This document shows, piece after piece, positions 16,279 to 25,060 of a stretch of DNA of 34,091 nucleotides. Origin of the DNA: Mycobacterium sp. (GTDB taxonomy: Bacteria; Actinomycetota; Actinomycetes; Mycobacteriales; Mycobacteriaceae); contig JARLGR010000187.1 in NCBI GenBank assembly GCA_031292665.1, positions 1 to 34,091 on the forward strand. Direction: 5' to 3'. The notes under the pieces are model-generated. The model was not told where the DNA came from. It searched no databases and saw nothing but the letters and a program-made list of their open reading frames with translations. The position numbers and the translations under genes are program-made. How positions within the stretch are numbered: position 1 is the stretch's first letter; every line of letters starts with the position of its first letter.

Positions 16279-17040
16279 ATGGGTTATGCGGATCAGCTTT
16301 TCGACCTCACCGACCGGGTGATCCTGATCACCGGCGGCAGCCGCGGCCTGGGACGCGAGATGGCGTTCGCCGTCGCACGTTGTGGCGCCGACGTGGTGAT
16401 CGCCAGCCGCAACATGGACAACTGCGTGAGCACCGCCAAGGAGATCCGGGCGGAGACCGGCCGCTCGGCCATGCCGTACCAGGTGCACGTCGGGCGCTGG
16501 GATCAGCTCGACGGGTTGGTGGCGGCGACGTACGAGCGCTTCGGCAAGGTCGACACGTTGATCAACAACGCCGGCATGTCACCGCTGTACGACAAGCTGA
16601 CCGACGTGACCGAGAAGCTGTTCGACGCGGTGGTCAACCTGAATCTCAAGGGCCCCTTCCGGTTATCGGCGTTGGTCGGCGAGCGGATGCTCGCGGCCGG
16701 GCGCGGGTCGATCATCAACGTGAGCTCCACCGGGTCGCTGCGGCCGAACGGCGGCATCATTCCCTACGCCGCGGCCAAGGCCGGCCTCAACGCGATGACG
16801 GAGGGCCTGGCCCAAGCGTTCGGCCCGACCGTGCGGGTCAACACGCTGATGGCCGGACCGTTCCTCACCGACGTCAGCAAGGCCTGGAATCTCGAGCAGG
16901 GCGGTAATAACTTCGGTCACCTGTCGCTGCAACGCGCCGGCGACCCGCCCGAAATCATCGGGGCCGCATTGTTCCTGGCTTCCGACGCATCCAGCTTCAC
17001 CACCGGTTCGATCCTGCGCGCCGATGGCGGGATCCCTTAA
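16279..17040 (+). CDS. short-chain dehydrogenase/reductase
   Basis: 253 residues, classical SDR. Cofactor motif ITGGSRGLG (17-25), NNAG (96-99), catalytic Ser150 (NVSSTGS) and Tyr163-x3-Lys167 (PYAAAKAGL), and the C-terminal DASSFTTGSILRADGG. Residues SRN after the second strand suggest NADP or NAD without clear preference. In this operon it would oxidise or reduce a hydroxy/keto acyl-CoA intermediate. Seventeen bases separate it from the dehydrogenase gene. Confidence 0.9.
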   Translation: MGYADQLFDLTDRVILITGGSRGLGREMAFAVARCGADVVIASRNMDNCVSTAKEIRAETGRSAMPYQVHVGRWDQLDGLVAATYERFGKVDTLINNAGMSPLYDKLTDVTEKLFDAVVNLNLKGPFRLSALVGERMLAAGRGSIINVSSTGSLRPNGGIIPYAAAKAGLNAMTEGLAQAFGPTVRVNTLMAGPFLTDVSKAWNLEQGGNNFGHLSLQRAGDPPEIIGAALFLASDASSFTTGSILRADGGIP

Positions 17041-17056
17041 CAAATAGGAGCATCGA

Positions 17057-18340
17057 ATGTCTTGGGACTTCTCCACCGAGCCGGAGTTCGAAAAGAAGCT
17101 GCAGTGGATCCGTGAGTTCGTCCGCGAGGAGGTGGAGCCACTTGAGGTGCTCTTCCCGGGCTGCGAGTTCCTGCCGCTCAACGACGAACGCCGCCGGATC
17201 GTCGATCCGCTCAAACAGCAGGTCCGCGACAACGGCTTGTGGGCGCCGCATCTGGGGCCGGAGCTGGGTGGGCAGGGCTTCGGCGCGGTCAAGTTGACGC
17301 TGATCAACGAGATCCTGGGCCGCAGCCCGTGGGCCCCGATCGTCTTCGGGACGCAGGCACCCGACACCGGCAACGCCGAGATCATCGCGCGCTTCGGAAC
17401 GCAGGAGCAAAAAGACCGCTATTTGGCGGGCCTGCTGTCCGGCGAGATTTTCTCGTGCTTTTCGATGACCGAACCGCAGGGCGGTGCCGATCCGCGGGTT
17501 TTCCGGACCCGCGCGGTCCGCGACGGTGACGACTGGGTGATCACCGGGCGGAAGTACTTCTCCTCCAACGCGTCCGTCGCGTCGTTCTTGATCGTCGTCG
17601 CCATCACCGACCCCGATGTGCCCGTCCACCGTGGTGCCTCCATCTTTCTGGTGCCGGCCGGTACCGAAGGCCTGACCATCGAAGCCAACCATCACCTGGT
17701 CGGGGCTCTCCCCCACGAGCCGGGTCATTCGCTGGTGCAGTACGACGGCGTACGGGTGTCGTCCGATGCGTTGCTCGGCGAACCCGGTCAGGGCTTCCTG
17801 ATCCTGCAGACCCGGCTGGCCGGTGGACGGCTGCACCACGCGATGCGGTCGATCGGGATGGCCCAACGGGCGGTCGAGATGATGTCCCGTCGCGCGAAAA
17901 GCCGTTTCACACAGGGCAGCTCGCTCGCTGACAAGCAGCTGGTGCAGGAGTTCATCGCCGACTCATACACCGAGCTGACACCGTTCCGGCTGACCGTACT
18001 GCACGCCGCGTGGCTGATCGACAACGGCGACGAGAGTGCCGCCCGCTCCGAGATCGCGGCCTGCAAGGTCTTGGCGTCGCAGGTGCTCAAATCGATTGGT
18101 TTGCGGGCGATACAGGTGCACGGTGCGATTGGGCTGACCGAGCAGCTGCCGCTGGTCAACGTGCTTCTCGGGGGCATCGCGCTCGGTCTGGCCGACGGCC
18201 CGACCGAGGCGCACAAGGTGAACCTGGCGCGCATGCTGCTCAAGGGCTACGAGGCCGAGGACGAGGACTGGCCCAGCGAGTCGCTCGATGTGCGGCGTGC
18301 GGCCGTCCGCGCCAAATATAGTGCGCTCGTTGACAAATAG
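17057..18340 (+). CDS. acyl-CoA dehydrogenase (ACAD10/11- or LvaC-like)
   Basis: 427 residues, full length. The N-terminal helical domain starts at about residue 10. The flavin/substrate strands include CFSMTEPQGGADPRVFRTRAVRDGDDWVITGRKYFSS (about 134-170). The C-terminal helical domain has RLAGGRLHHAMRSIGMAQRAVEMM and ends QVHGAIGLTEQLPLVN followed by GPTEAHKVNLARMLL. A clear AGGAG precedes the ATG. It is an FAD enzyme. In ACAD11 and LvaC systems the partner dehydrogenase removes phosphate from the phosphorylated hydroxyacyl-CoA to give an enoyl-CoA, a role consistent with the kinase two genes upstream. An ordinary alpha,beta-dehydrogenase role is the alternative. Confidence 0.88.
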   Translation: MSWDFSTEPEFEKKLQWIREFVREEVEPLEVLFPGCEFLPLNDERRRIVDPLKQQVRDNGLWAPHLGPELGGQGFGAVKLTLINEILGRSPWAPIVFGTQAPDTGNAEIIARFGTQEQKDRYLAGLLSGEIFSCFSMTEPQGGADPRVFRTRAVRDGDDWVITGRKYFSSNASVASFLIVVAITDPDVPVHRGASIFLVPAGTEGLTIEANHHLVGALPHEPGHSLVQYDGVRVSSDALLGEPGQGFLILQTRLAGGRLHHAMRSIGMAQRAVEMMSRRAKSRFTQGSSLADKQLVQEFIADSYTELTPFRLTVLHAAWLIDNGDESAARSEIAACKVLASQVLKSIGLRAIQVHGAIGLTEQLPLVNVLLGGIALGLADGPTEAHKVNLARMLLKGYEAEDEDWPSESLDVRRAAVRAKYSALVDK

Positions 18341-18944
18341 CAGAGTCACCGCGGCCGTCGAGCGCGCGCTTGACGAACGCCAGCGGGAGGCCACCGAGGA
18401 GGTGGAGCGCATCCTGGCCGCCGCGGTGCGGGTCATGGAGCGCGTGGCCCCGGAGCCGCCACGGGTCAGCGACATCGTCGCCGAGGCCGGCTCGTCGAAC
18501 AAGGCGTTCTACCGGTACTTCGCCGGCAAGGACGATCTCATCTTGGCGGTCATGGAACGCGGGGTTGCCATCGTCGTGTCGTACCTTCAGCACCAGATGG
18601 CCAAGGAGTCCAGGCCGCGGGACAAGGTCGAGCGCTGGATCGAGGGCACGTTGGCGCAGGTCGCCGACCCGCACCTGATCAGCATGAGCCGCGCGGCGGC
18701 CGGGCAGATGTCGGCGGCCACCAACTGGCGCGCGGCCGATCAGGAGATGATGCGGCCGCTGCGTGACCTACTGATCGAACCCCTTGCGGCCCTCGGCAGT
18801 AACGACGTCGAACGCGACGTCGAGGCGGTGTTCTCCTGCACCGCCGCGACTATGCGGCGCTATGTGGGTTCGGCCGACCGGCCGCGCCCCGACGACATCG
18901 AGCATCTGGTGCGGTTCTGCTTGCGCGGGCTGGGAGTCGGCTGA
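18321..18944 (+). CDS. TetR-family transcriptional regulator
   Basis: About 207 residues if started at the GTG at 18321; TTG at 18330 is also possible, and the true start is unsure because the 5' end overlaps the dehydrogenase gene by about 20 bases. DNA-binding helices lie at about 30-68, with helix-turn-helix VSDIVAEAGSSNKAFYRYFAGKDDLILAVMERG, a clear TetR signature. The C-terminal ligand domain is variable. It is embedded in the operon, and its stop overlaps the next start (TGATG). It probably controls the operon, perhaps through the palindromes at 15169-15194, with an acyl-CoA as possible ligand. Confidence 0.87.
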   Translation: MRSLTNSRVTAAVERALDERQREATEEVERILAAAVRVMERVAPEPPRVSDIVAEAGSSNKAFYRYFAGKDDLILAVMERGVAIVVSYLQHQMAKESRPRDKVERWIEGTLAQVADPHLISMSRAAAGQMSAATNWRAADQEMMRPLRDLLIEPLAALGSNDVERDVEAVFSCTAATMRRYVGSADRPRPDDIEHLVRFCLRGLGVG

Positions 18945-19915
18945 TGCGCGCCGCACTCTGCCGTTCCTACGGCACGCCGGAGGACCTGGTCATCGACGAC
19001 CTGCCCGATCCCGTCCCGGGTCCGGGCCGGCTGTTGGTGCGGGTGCACGCCGCGGCGGTCAACTTCCCCGACGTGCTGCTGATCGCCGGGAAATATCAGA
19101 TCAAGATTCCGGTGCCGTTCATTCCCGGCAGCGAGTTCGCGGGTGAGGTGGTGGCGGTCGGCGATGGCGCGCCGTTTCGGCCGGGTCAGCGCGTGTCGGC
19201 GACCACGCCAACCGGGGCGTTCGCCGAACAAGCAGTGGTCGACGCGGGGTCCGTGTCGCTCGTACCCGACGACGTCGACTTCGCCTCCGCCGCGGCATTC
19301 GGCGTCACCTACCGCACCGCGTATCACGCGCTGCGATCGGTCGCCGAAGTAAGACAGGGGGATTGGGTGGTGGTGCTGGGCGCCGCCGGCGGCGTGGGGC
19401 TGGCGGCCGTCGACCTGGCGGTCGCCATGAAGGCCCGGGTGCTGGCGGCGGCGTCCAGTCCCGAGAAGCTCGCGTTGTGCAGGCAGCGCGGGGCGGAGGC
19501 GACCGTCGATTACGACCGGGAAGACCTCAAGACGCGAATTCGTGAACTGACCGGCGACGCCGCCCGGGTCGTGATCGACCCCGTCGGAGGATCGTATTCC
19601 GAACCGGCGCTGCGCGCCCTGGCCCGCGGGGGGACCTTCGTCACCCTCGGCTACGCCGCGGGCGCCATCCCGTCGATTCCCCTCAACCTCGTTCTGCTCA
19701 AGGGAATCACTATTTGTGGCATGGAGATTCGCACCTTCATGGGTGACCGGCCCGACGATGCCGCGCGTGACCTGCGCGAGCTCTCGCAGATGTTCGCCGC
19801 CGGGACGATCCGCCCGTACATCGGCGCGCGGTTCCCCCTATCCGACACGGCGGCGGCGTTGCGGATGGTGGCCGAACGCACGGCTCTGGGCAAGGTCGTC
19901 ATCGACGTGGCGTGA
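18944..19915 (+). CDS. NADPH:quinone oxidoreductase-type zinc-independent MDR protein
   Basis: 323 residues. Medium-chain dehydrogenase/reductase fold: GroES-like N-terminus with VRVHAAAVNFPDVLLIAGKYQ and PFIPGSEFAGEVVAVG, Rossmann motif VLGAAGGVGLAAVDLA (144-159), then AASSPEKLALCRQRGAEATVDY. The catalytic-zinc ligands of alcohol dehydrogenases are absent, as in quinone reductases and enoyl reductases of this group. It is the last gene of the operon, coupled to the TetR gene by a one-base overlap. It could reduce an enoyl or quinone-like intermediate. Confidence 0.88.
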   Translation: MRAALCRSYGTPEDLVIDDLPDPVPGPGRLLVRVHAAAVNFPDVLLIAGKYQIKIPVPFIPGSEFAGEVVAVGDGAPFRPGQRVSATTPTGAFAEQAVVDAGSVSLVPDDVDFASAAAFGVTYRTAYHALRSVAEVRQGDWVVVLGAAGGVGLAAVDLAVAMKARVLAAASSPEKLALCRQRGAEATVDYDREDLKTRIRELTGDAARVVIDPVGGSYSEPALRALARGGTFVTLGYAAGAIPSIPLNLVLLKGITICGMEIRTFMGDRPDDAARDLRELSQMFAAGTIRPYIGARFPLSDTAAALRMVAERTALGKVVIDVA

Positions 19916-20008
19916 GGCGGTTCGCCACAGCCGTCACTTCGGTCGCCGCCGAGAAGGATTCGCCTATCTGCCCGATCCCCTCCGCACCGACACTGGTGGG
20001 GCGGATGG

Positions 20009-21889
20009 TTACGGTGTGACGATGTTGAAATTCGGGTCGGGCTGGTCGAGCACACCGAGGAAGGCCTGGAGTGCCGCCTGGTCCCCGGATATTTCCAGTC
20101 CGGGCGAGGTGAAGTCGCCCATCGTCACGGCCAGCAACCGAAACTTGCTGCCCAGCATGATCGTAACGGTGGCCGTCGCGGATTCGGCCGCCACCTTGCG
20201 GTAGACGAGCACCCCGTTACGCAGGGTGAGCCGGTAGTTGGCGGCCAGATCGGCGAAGGTGATGTCGATGGCGACGTCGAGGTCCCAGCTGCGCGGTCCG
20301 TTGACCCGGATGGCCAGGCTGTCGAAGATCTGTTCCGGTGTCAGCTGGTTGAACATCGAGGGCGAGGCGGCCGTGACGGCGGTGCCGAAGTTGCCGGCGC
20401 GTAATTCGGTTGCGCCGCTCATGAAGAAATTGCGCCACGTCGCGTTCTCGGCACCGAAGGCCAACTGCTCCAGCGTATCGGCGTACAGCGCCCGGGCTGC
20501 GGGATGTTCACTGTCGGTGAAGATGGCGTGATCCAGAAGCGTCGCCGCCCAACGGAAATCACCGGAGTCGAACGCTGACTTGGCCATCTCTGCGACGCGG
20601 TCGATTCCGCCCATCGCCTCGACGTATCGGGGGCCGAGGGCTTCGGGGGGATGGGGCCACAGGCGGGCGGGGTTGCCGTCGAACCATCCCATGTAACGCT
20701 GGTAGACCGCCTTCACGTTGTGGCTGACCGACCCGTAATACCCGTGGGTGTGCCAGGCCCGGTCCAGCGCCGGTGGCATTCGGAACATTTCGGCGATCTC
20801 CACACCGGTATAGCCCTGGTTGAGCAGTCGCAGGGTCTGGTCGTGCAGGTAGGCGTACATATCGCGTTGTACCGACAGGAATCCGACGATGTTCTCCCGC
20901 CCCCAGGTCGGCCAGTGGTGGGAAGCGAACACCACGTCGGCGCGGTCGGCGAAGGTGTCGATCGCCTCGGTGAGGTAGCCCGACCAGGCATGCGGGTCGC
21001 GCACCAGCGCGCCGCGCAGGGTCAGCAGATTATGCAGGTTGTGGGTGGCGTTCTCGGCCATGCACAGGGCGCGGAAACGTGGAAAATAGAAGTGCATTTC
21101 GGCGGGCGCCTCGGTACCGGGCGCCATCTGGAACTCAATCTCCACGCCGTCGATGGTGTGCGTTTCGCCGGTCTCCCGGATGTCGACGGTGGGGACGATG
21201 ATGGCGACCTCGCCGGTGGACGTGGCCTGGCCGAGCCCGCAGCCCACCTGGTCCAGCGGTCCGCGCGGCAGCAGGGTGCCGTACATATAGGTGGCGCGGC
21301 GCGCCATTGCCGTGCCGGCGTAGACGTTCTCCTGAACCGCGTGCTCGACGAAGCCCTCGGGCGCCAACACGGCCACCGCACCGGAGTCCACGTCCGCCTC
21401 CGAGGTGACGCCCAGCACGCCGCCGAAGTGGTCGACGTGGCTGTGGGTATAGATGACCGCGACTACGGGGCGGTCACCGCCTCGGTGGGTGCGGTACAAG
21501 ACCAGCGCGGCGGCGGCCACCTCGGTGGACACCAGGGGGTCGATGACAATGATGCCGGTGTCGCCCTCGACGAAAGTCACGTTGGAGAGGTCGAGGCCGC
21601 GGACCTGATAGATGCCCGGCACCACTTCGTATAGGCCCTGCTTGGCGTTCAGGGCCGACTGTCGCCACAGGCTGGGGTGCACCGACGTCGGCGCCGGACC
21701 GTCCAGGAACGAGTAGGCATCGTTGTCCCACACGACGCGGCCATCCGCCGCCTTGATGACGCAGGGGGACAGGGAGGCGATGAAGCCGCGATCAGCATCG
21801 CCGAAATCCGCGACGTCATCGAACGGCAGGGCATGGTCGCGATGTGCCGACTCGATGATCGCGGTGGGGGCTTTGTGCTTCACCGGCAA
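20009..21889 (-). CDS. alkyl sulfatase, metallo-beta-lactamase fold with SCP2-like C-terminal domain (Rv3762c-like)
   Basis: 626 residues, normal for SdsA1-type sulfatases. The N-terminal MBL domain carries the zinc motif THSHVDHFGG (His149, His151, Asp153, His154) and the glutamate-rich second site MAPGTEAPAEMHFYFP. The family signature FASHHWPTWGRENI is near residue 300. A helical dimerisation domain (TLLDHAIFTDSEHPAARALYADTLEQLAFGAENATWRNFFMSGATELR) precedes a C-terminal SCP2-like sterol-carrier domain of about 120 residues that captures the alkyl chain. It should hydrolyse alkyl sulfate esters. There is no obvious signal peptide. It is divergent from lpqH, with a large palindrome between them. 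Confidence 0.92.
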   Translation of the reverse strand: MPVKHKAPTAIIESAHRDHALPFDDVADFGDADRGFIASLSPCVIKAADGRVVWDNDAYSFLDGPAPTSVHPSLWRQSALNAKQGLYEVVPGIYQVRGLDLSNVTFVEGDTGIIVIDPLVSTEVAAAALVLYRTHRGGDRPVVAVIYTHSHVDHFGGVLGVTSEADVDSGAVAVLAPEGFVEHAVQENVYAGTAMARRATYMYGTLLPRGPLDQVGCGLGQATSTGEVAIIVPTVDIRETGETHTIDGVEIEFQMAPGTEAPAEMHFYFPRFRALCMAENATHNLHNLLTLRGALVRDPHAWSGYLTEAIDTFADRADVVFASHHWPTWGRENIVGFLSVQRDMYAYLHDQTLRLLNQGYTGVEIAEMFRMPPALDRAWHTHGYYGSVSHNVKAVYQRYMGWFDGNPARLWPHPPEALGPRYVEAMGGIDRVAEMAKSAFDSGDFRWAATLLDHAIFTDSEHPAARALYADTLEQLAFGAENATWRNFFMSGATELRAGNFGTAVTAASPSMFNQLTPEQIFDSLAIRVNGPRSWDLDVAIDITFADLAANYRLTLRNGVLVYRKVAAESATATVTIMLGSKFRLLAVTMGDFTSPGLEISGDQAALQAFLGVLDQPDPNFNIVTP

Positions 21890-21944
21890 TACCTTGCCAC
21901 TAATGGCACGTGGAAAACGATCCAGATGTCGCGTTGCTGATAAA

Positions 21945-21962
21945 TGCGAAATTAATTTCGCA
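21945..21962. promoter_or_regulatory. 18-bp perfect palindrome between alkyl sulfatase and lpqH
   Basis: TGCGAAATTAATTTCGCA is perfectly self-complementary with no spacer. It sits 55 bp upstream of the sulfatase ATG and 90 bp upstream of the lpqH GTG, in AT-rich sequence. The position and symmetry suit a dimeric repressor or activator serving both divergent genes. The regulator is unknown. Confidence 0.55.
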
Positions 21963-22052
21963 GGACCCTAGCTCTGCGGCCCAGTTAACCCGCATACTTC
22001 CCAACGGTTCGTCAAAGCCGACGGATCGCTGGGATCGGGCAAAGGAGAACAG

Positions 22053-22532
22053 GTGAAGCGTGGACTGACAGTTGCGGTAGCTGGGGCGGCAATTCTGGCC
22101 GCGGGCATGTCCGGCTGTTCGAACAACAAGTCGACTACGAGCGGTTCGGGAACCAGTTCGGCTGCAGGTACGTCGGTAAGCGCCGGCACGGGTTCCGGCC
22201 CCAAGGTGACGATCGACGGCAAGGACCAGAATGTCACCGGCTCGGTGGTGTGCACGACGGCCGGCGGCAGCGTCAACATCGCGATCGGTGGGGCAGCGAC
22301 TGGCATCGCCGCCGTGCTCACCGATGCCAGCCCGCCCCAGGTGAAGTCCGTCGGGCTCGGCAACGTCAACGGCGTGACGCTGGGCTACACCCAAGGCGGC
22401 CAGGGCAACGCCTCGGCGACCAAAGACGGCAGCACCTACAAGATCACGGGCACCGCCACGGGCGTCGACATGGCCAACCCGACGCAGCCGGTGAACAAGC
22501 CGTTCGAAATCGACGTCACCTGCGCTAGCTAG
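22053..22532 (+). CDS. lpqH: 19-kDa lipoprotein LpqH
   Basis: 159 residues from the GTG at 22053, preceded by AAAGGAG. Signal peptide 1-21 with lipobox MSGC (Cys22 lipidated), then a Ser/Thr/Gly-rich linker (glycosylated in M. tuberculosis) and the beta-rich domain [32 protein letters not shown]...FEIDVTCAS, whose two cysteines form a disulfide in relatives. It is a surface antigen and TLR2 ligand. It ends 8 bp inside the convergent tcrY gene. The order lpqH-tcrY-tcrX is as in M. tuberculosis. Confidence 0.95.
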   Translation: MKRGLTVAVAGAAILAAGMSGCSNNKSTTSGSGTSSAAGTSVSAGTGSGPKVTIDGKDQNVTGSVVCTTAGGSVNIAIGGAATGIAAVLTDASPPQVKSVGLGNVNGVTLGYTQGGQGNASATKDGSTYKITGTATGVDMANPTQPVNKPFEIDVTCAS

Positions 22533-24042
22533 ACGAAGACACGGGCGGTTGCCACCCAGTGAGTGGCAACCGCACCGTGAACTCGGTGTGTCCGGGTGAG
22601 CTGTTCACGGCGATGGTCCCGTGGTGCGCCCTGACGACCGCTGAGACGATCGCCAGGCCCAGCCCCGTGCTGCCGCCTTTGCGGGAGCGTGAGGAATCGC
22701 CGCGGGCAAACCGCTCGAACACCTCGGACTGAAGCGTCGCCGGAATGCCGGGGCCGTTGTCGATGACCTGCAGCACGCTGCACGACGGCTCGGCGCACAA
22801 CCTCGTCGTCACGACCGTGCCCGCGCCGGTGTGCACCCGGGCGTTGGCCAGCAGATTGGTCAGCACCTGGTGCAGCCGCGCCGCGTCGCCCGGGACGACC
22901 ACAGGTTCGTCGGGCAGGTCGAGTTCCCACTGGTGGTCCGGCCCCGCCACGTGGGCGTCGTTGACCGCGTCCAGAGCCAGGCGCGACAGGTCGACCGGTT
23001 CGCGTTCCAGCGGCCGGCCGGAGTCCAGCCGGGCCAGGAGCAACAGGTCCTCGACCAGCCGCGTCATCCGCTCCGTCTCGGATGCCACCCGGCTCATCGC
23101 GTGCGCCACCGCCTCGCGGTCGTCGCCCATACGTTGGGTGAGCTCGGTGTAGCCGCGGATGGCGGCGAGCGGCGTCCGCAGTTCGTGACTGGCATCGGCA
23201 ACGAACTGCCGAACCCGGGTCTCGCTGGCCTGCCGCGCCGACAGCGCGGCGGAGATGTGGTCCAGCATCCGGTTGAGCGCCGACCCGAGTTGACCCACCT
23301 CGGTAGCGGGGTTGGCGTCGGATTCGGCTACCCGCACCGGCAGTTCGACCTCGCCGCGGTCCAAGGGCAACTCGACCACTTCGCTGGCCGTTTGCACGAC
23401 GCGGCGTAGCGGAGCCAGCGCGCGCCTGATGATGACGGCCCCGGCGGTCGTCGCGGCAACCAGCGCGATCACGGTAACGGTCCCCAAGATGACCAGCATC
23501 CGGATCATCGTGGCGTCGATGTTCGACATCGACAGGCCGGTGACGATGACGTCTCCCCCGCTGCGGCTCGGGGCGGCGAGGAGGCGGTATCGGCCCAGCC
23601 CGTCGAGGTTCAGCGTTACCGGCTTGCGACTGCCGGTGATCTGTTCGAGTTGAGTTTGCGCAGCCGGGGTTAGGGCGGCTCGCGCGCCGCTGCTGGTCAG
23701 GTAGCCCGCGTCAATCGTCTTGCCGTGGTTGACCACCGCGGCCACCACGCCCGCCGGCTGGCCCGGGGCATCGAGGAACCGCGGACCGGGACCCGGCCTG
23801 GGACTGAAGCGTGATTCGTGCCGCCAGCCGGGACGTTTCGGTTCGGGATATAACAGCGCTGAGCGGTCGGAGGCCCCGCCGAGCTGGCCGTCGAGCTGCG
23901 CCACGAGGTGGTGCAACAGCGAGAGTTCGGTGGCGGCGGTGATGCCGATGCAGACGACCGCGAGGACGACGACCTGTCCGACCAGCAGCCGTAATCGAAG
24001 CGACCAGGCCCGGCGGCCGCTAACGGGCCGGCTTGAGGACAT
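22525..24042 (-). CDS. tcrY: sensor histidine kinase TcrY
   Basis: 505 residues. Membrane helices at about 19-40 and 180-205 bracket an extracytoplasmic sensor region rich in Pro/Gly/Arg. A HAMP linker (about 205-270) leads to the H-box [13 protein letters not shown] with His286. The N-box [11 protein letters not shown]1 DNGPGIP, F-box FERFARGD and G2 GLGLAIV complete the kinase. It phosphorylates TcrX. Its start overlaps the tcrX end by 23 bp, and its 3' end contains the lpqH terminator hairpin. Confidence 0.94.
   Translation of the reverse strand: MSSSRPVSGRRAWSLRLRLLVGQVVVLAVVCIGITAATELSLLHHLVAQLDGQLGGASDRSALLYPEPKRPGWRHESRFSPRPGPGPRFLDAPGQPAGVVAAVVNHGKTIDAGYLTSSGARAALTPAAQTQLEQITGSRKPVTLNLDGLGRYRLLAAPSRSGGDVIVTGLSMSNIDATMIRMLVILGTVTVIALVAATTAGAVIIRRALAPLRRVVQTASEVVELPLDRGEVELPVRVAESDANPATEVGQLGSALNRMLDHISAALSARQASETRVRQFVADASHELRTPLAAIRGYTELTQRMGDDREAVAHAMSRVASETERMTRLVEDLLLLARLDSGRPLEREPVDLSRLALDAVNDAHVAGPDHQWELDLPDEPVVVPGDAARLHQVLTNLLANARVHTGAGTVVTTRLCAEPSCSVLQVIDNGPGIPATLQSEVFERFARGDSSRSRKGGSTGLGLAIVSAVVRAHHGTIAVNSSPGHTEFTVRLPLTGWQPPVSSSS
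22545..22573 (+). terminator. 11-bp hairpin after lpqH, inside tcrY coding sequence
   Basis: Arms 22545-22555 and 22563-22573 (GCGGTTGCCAC with GTGGCAACCGC) pair perfectly around a 7-base loop, 12 bases after the lpqH stop. There is no T-run, which is common for mycobacterial terminators. It overlaps the last codons of convergent tcrY, so it may end transcription from either side. Confidence 0.55.
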
Positions 24043-24724
24043 ACCCCGCCCCGCGCAGCGTATGGATCATCGGCTCGCGACCGCTGTCGATCTTCTTGCG
24101 CAGGTAGGAGATATAGAGCTCGACGATGTTGGAGCGGCCACCGAAGTCGTAACTCCACACCCGGTCGAGGATCTGCGCCTTGCTCAGCACGCGCTTGGAG
24201 TTGCGCATCATGAACCGCAGCAGCTCGAACTCCGTGGAGGTCAACGAGATCGGTTCACCGCCGCGCGTCACCTCGTGACTGTCCTCGTCCAGCACCAAGT
24301 CGCCGACCACCAATTGCGCGCCGCTATCGACCGTCGTGACACCGGTGCGCCGCAGTAGAGCGCGCAAGCGCAGCACCACCTCTTCGATGCTGAACGGCTT
24401 GGTGACATAGTCATCGCCGCCCGCGGTCAGCCCGGCGATGCGGTCTTCCACAGAATCCTTGGCCGTCAGCAGCAGCACCGGTAGCTGCGGGTTTTCTTCG
24501 CGCAGCTTGTGCAGGACGTCCAAGCCGCTCATGTCGGGGAGCATCACGTCGAGAACGACGACGTCGGGCCGCTGGGCCCGGGCCGCCGCGATCGCCGAGG
24601 ACCCGTCGCCGGCGGTGGCGATGTTCCAGCCCTCGTAGCGCAAAGCCATCGACACCATCTCGGCGAGGACGGGTTCGTCGTCGACGACGAGCACGTTGAT
24701 CGGATTGCCATCGGCGCGGCACAT
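24020..24724 (-). CDS. tcrX: response regulator TcrX (OmpR/PhoB type)
   Basis: 234 residues from the ATG at 24724, the same length I recall for M. tuberculosis TcrX; an in-frame ATG at 24760 would add 12 residues. Receiver domain with acidic pair Asp15-Asp16 (VVDDEP), phospho-acceptor Asp59 (VVLDVMLPD), and Lys109 (YVTKPF). Winged-helix DNA-binding domain from about 135: ISLTSTEFELLRFMMRNSKRVLSKAQILDRVW...YISYLRKKID. The operon is tcrX-tcrY. The M. tuberculosis pair is reported to respond to iron limitation and starvation; this copy's signal is not visible. Confidence 0.95.
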   Translation of the reverse strand: MCRADGNPINVLVVDDEPVLAEMVSMALRYEGWNIATAGDGSSAIAAARAQRPDVVVLDVMLPDMSGLDVLHKLREENPQLPVLLLTAKDSVEDRIAGLTAGGDDYVTKPFSIEEVVLRLRALLRRTGVTTVDSGAQLVVGDLVLDEDSHEVTRGGEPISLTSTEFELLRFMMRNSKRVLSKAQILDRVWSYDFGGRSNIVELYISYLRKKIDSGREPMIHTLRGAGYVLKPAR

Positions 24725-24822
24725 AACCACCCGCTCCACCGAGGCTCGAGACTGCGTCACAGGTTCTAGTATCCGCCCCTGCCTGGGCTGGCGCTATGGC
24801 ATTACTATGTGTCGGCTGTGAG

Positions 24823-24860
24823 AAATCTGCGTGACTGCGGAGGCGCAGTCACGCAGATTT
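24823..24860. terminator. 17-bp perfect hairpin between the small membrane gene and tcrX
   Basis: Arms 24823-24839 and 24844-24860 pair without mismatch around GAGG. It begins 20 bases after the stop of the minus-strand small gene (24880) and ends about 100 bp before the tcrX start. The plus-strand side ends in TTTTCT and the minus-strand side in TTTCT, so it could terminate in both directions and insulate tcrX. Confidence 0.75.
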
Positions 24861-24879
24861 TCTGGATTGTCGCGAGGGC

Positions 24880-25035
24880 CTAATACCAGTACCGGCGGCC
24901 TGCGACCGGCCGGCCCACCGAGCCCATGATCCAGAGCACCGCGCCGATGACGAGCAAGACGATGCCGAGCACCCATAGCAAATGGATGCCGAACACGAAT
25001 CCGAGAATGAGCAGAACTACGCCCAAGACGATCAT
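24880..25035 (-). CDS. 51-aa two-helix membrane protein (DUF6131-like)
   Basis: The third ATG of the frame (25035) has AAGGA at a suitable distance and gives MIVLGVVLLILGFVFGIHLL, then WVLGIVLLVIGAVLWIMGSVG and the tail RPVAGRRYWY. This is the two-helix pattern with terminal GRRxWY seen in the mycobacterial DUF6131 group; the family number is from memory. An upstream start at 25068 would add 11 residues but overlaps the preceding stop region and lacks a binding site. It is the second gene behind the SigF-type promoter. Function unknown; an envelope stress role is inferred only from the promoter. Confidence 0.7.
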   Translation of the reverse strand: MIVLGVVLLILGFVFGIHLLWVLGIVLLVIGAVLWIMGSVGRPVAGRRYWY

Positions 25036-25060
25036 GACCATTTCCTTTGTTCGAGGGGTG

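Noticed and set aside
20651..21634. 327-codon plus-strand ORF
   Set aside because: Antisense shadow of the alkyl sulfatase.
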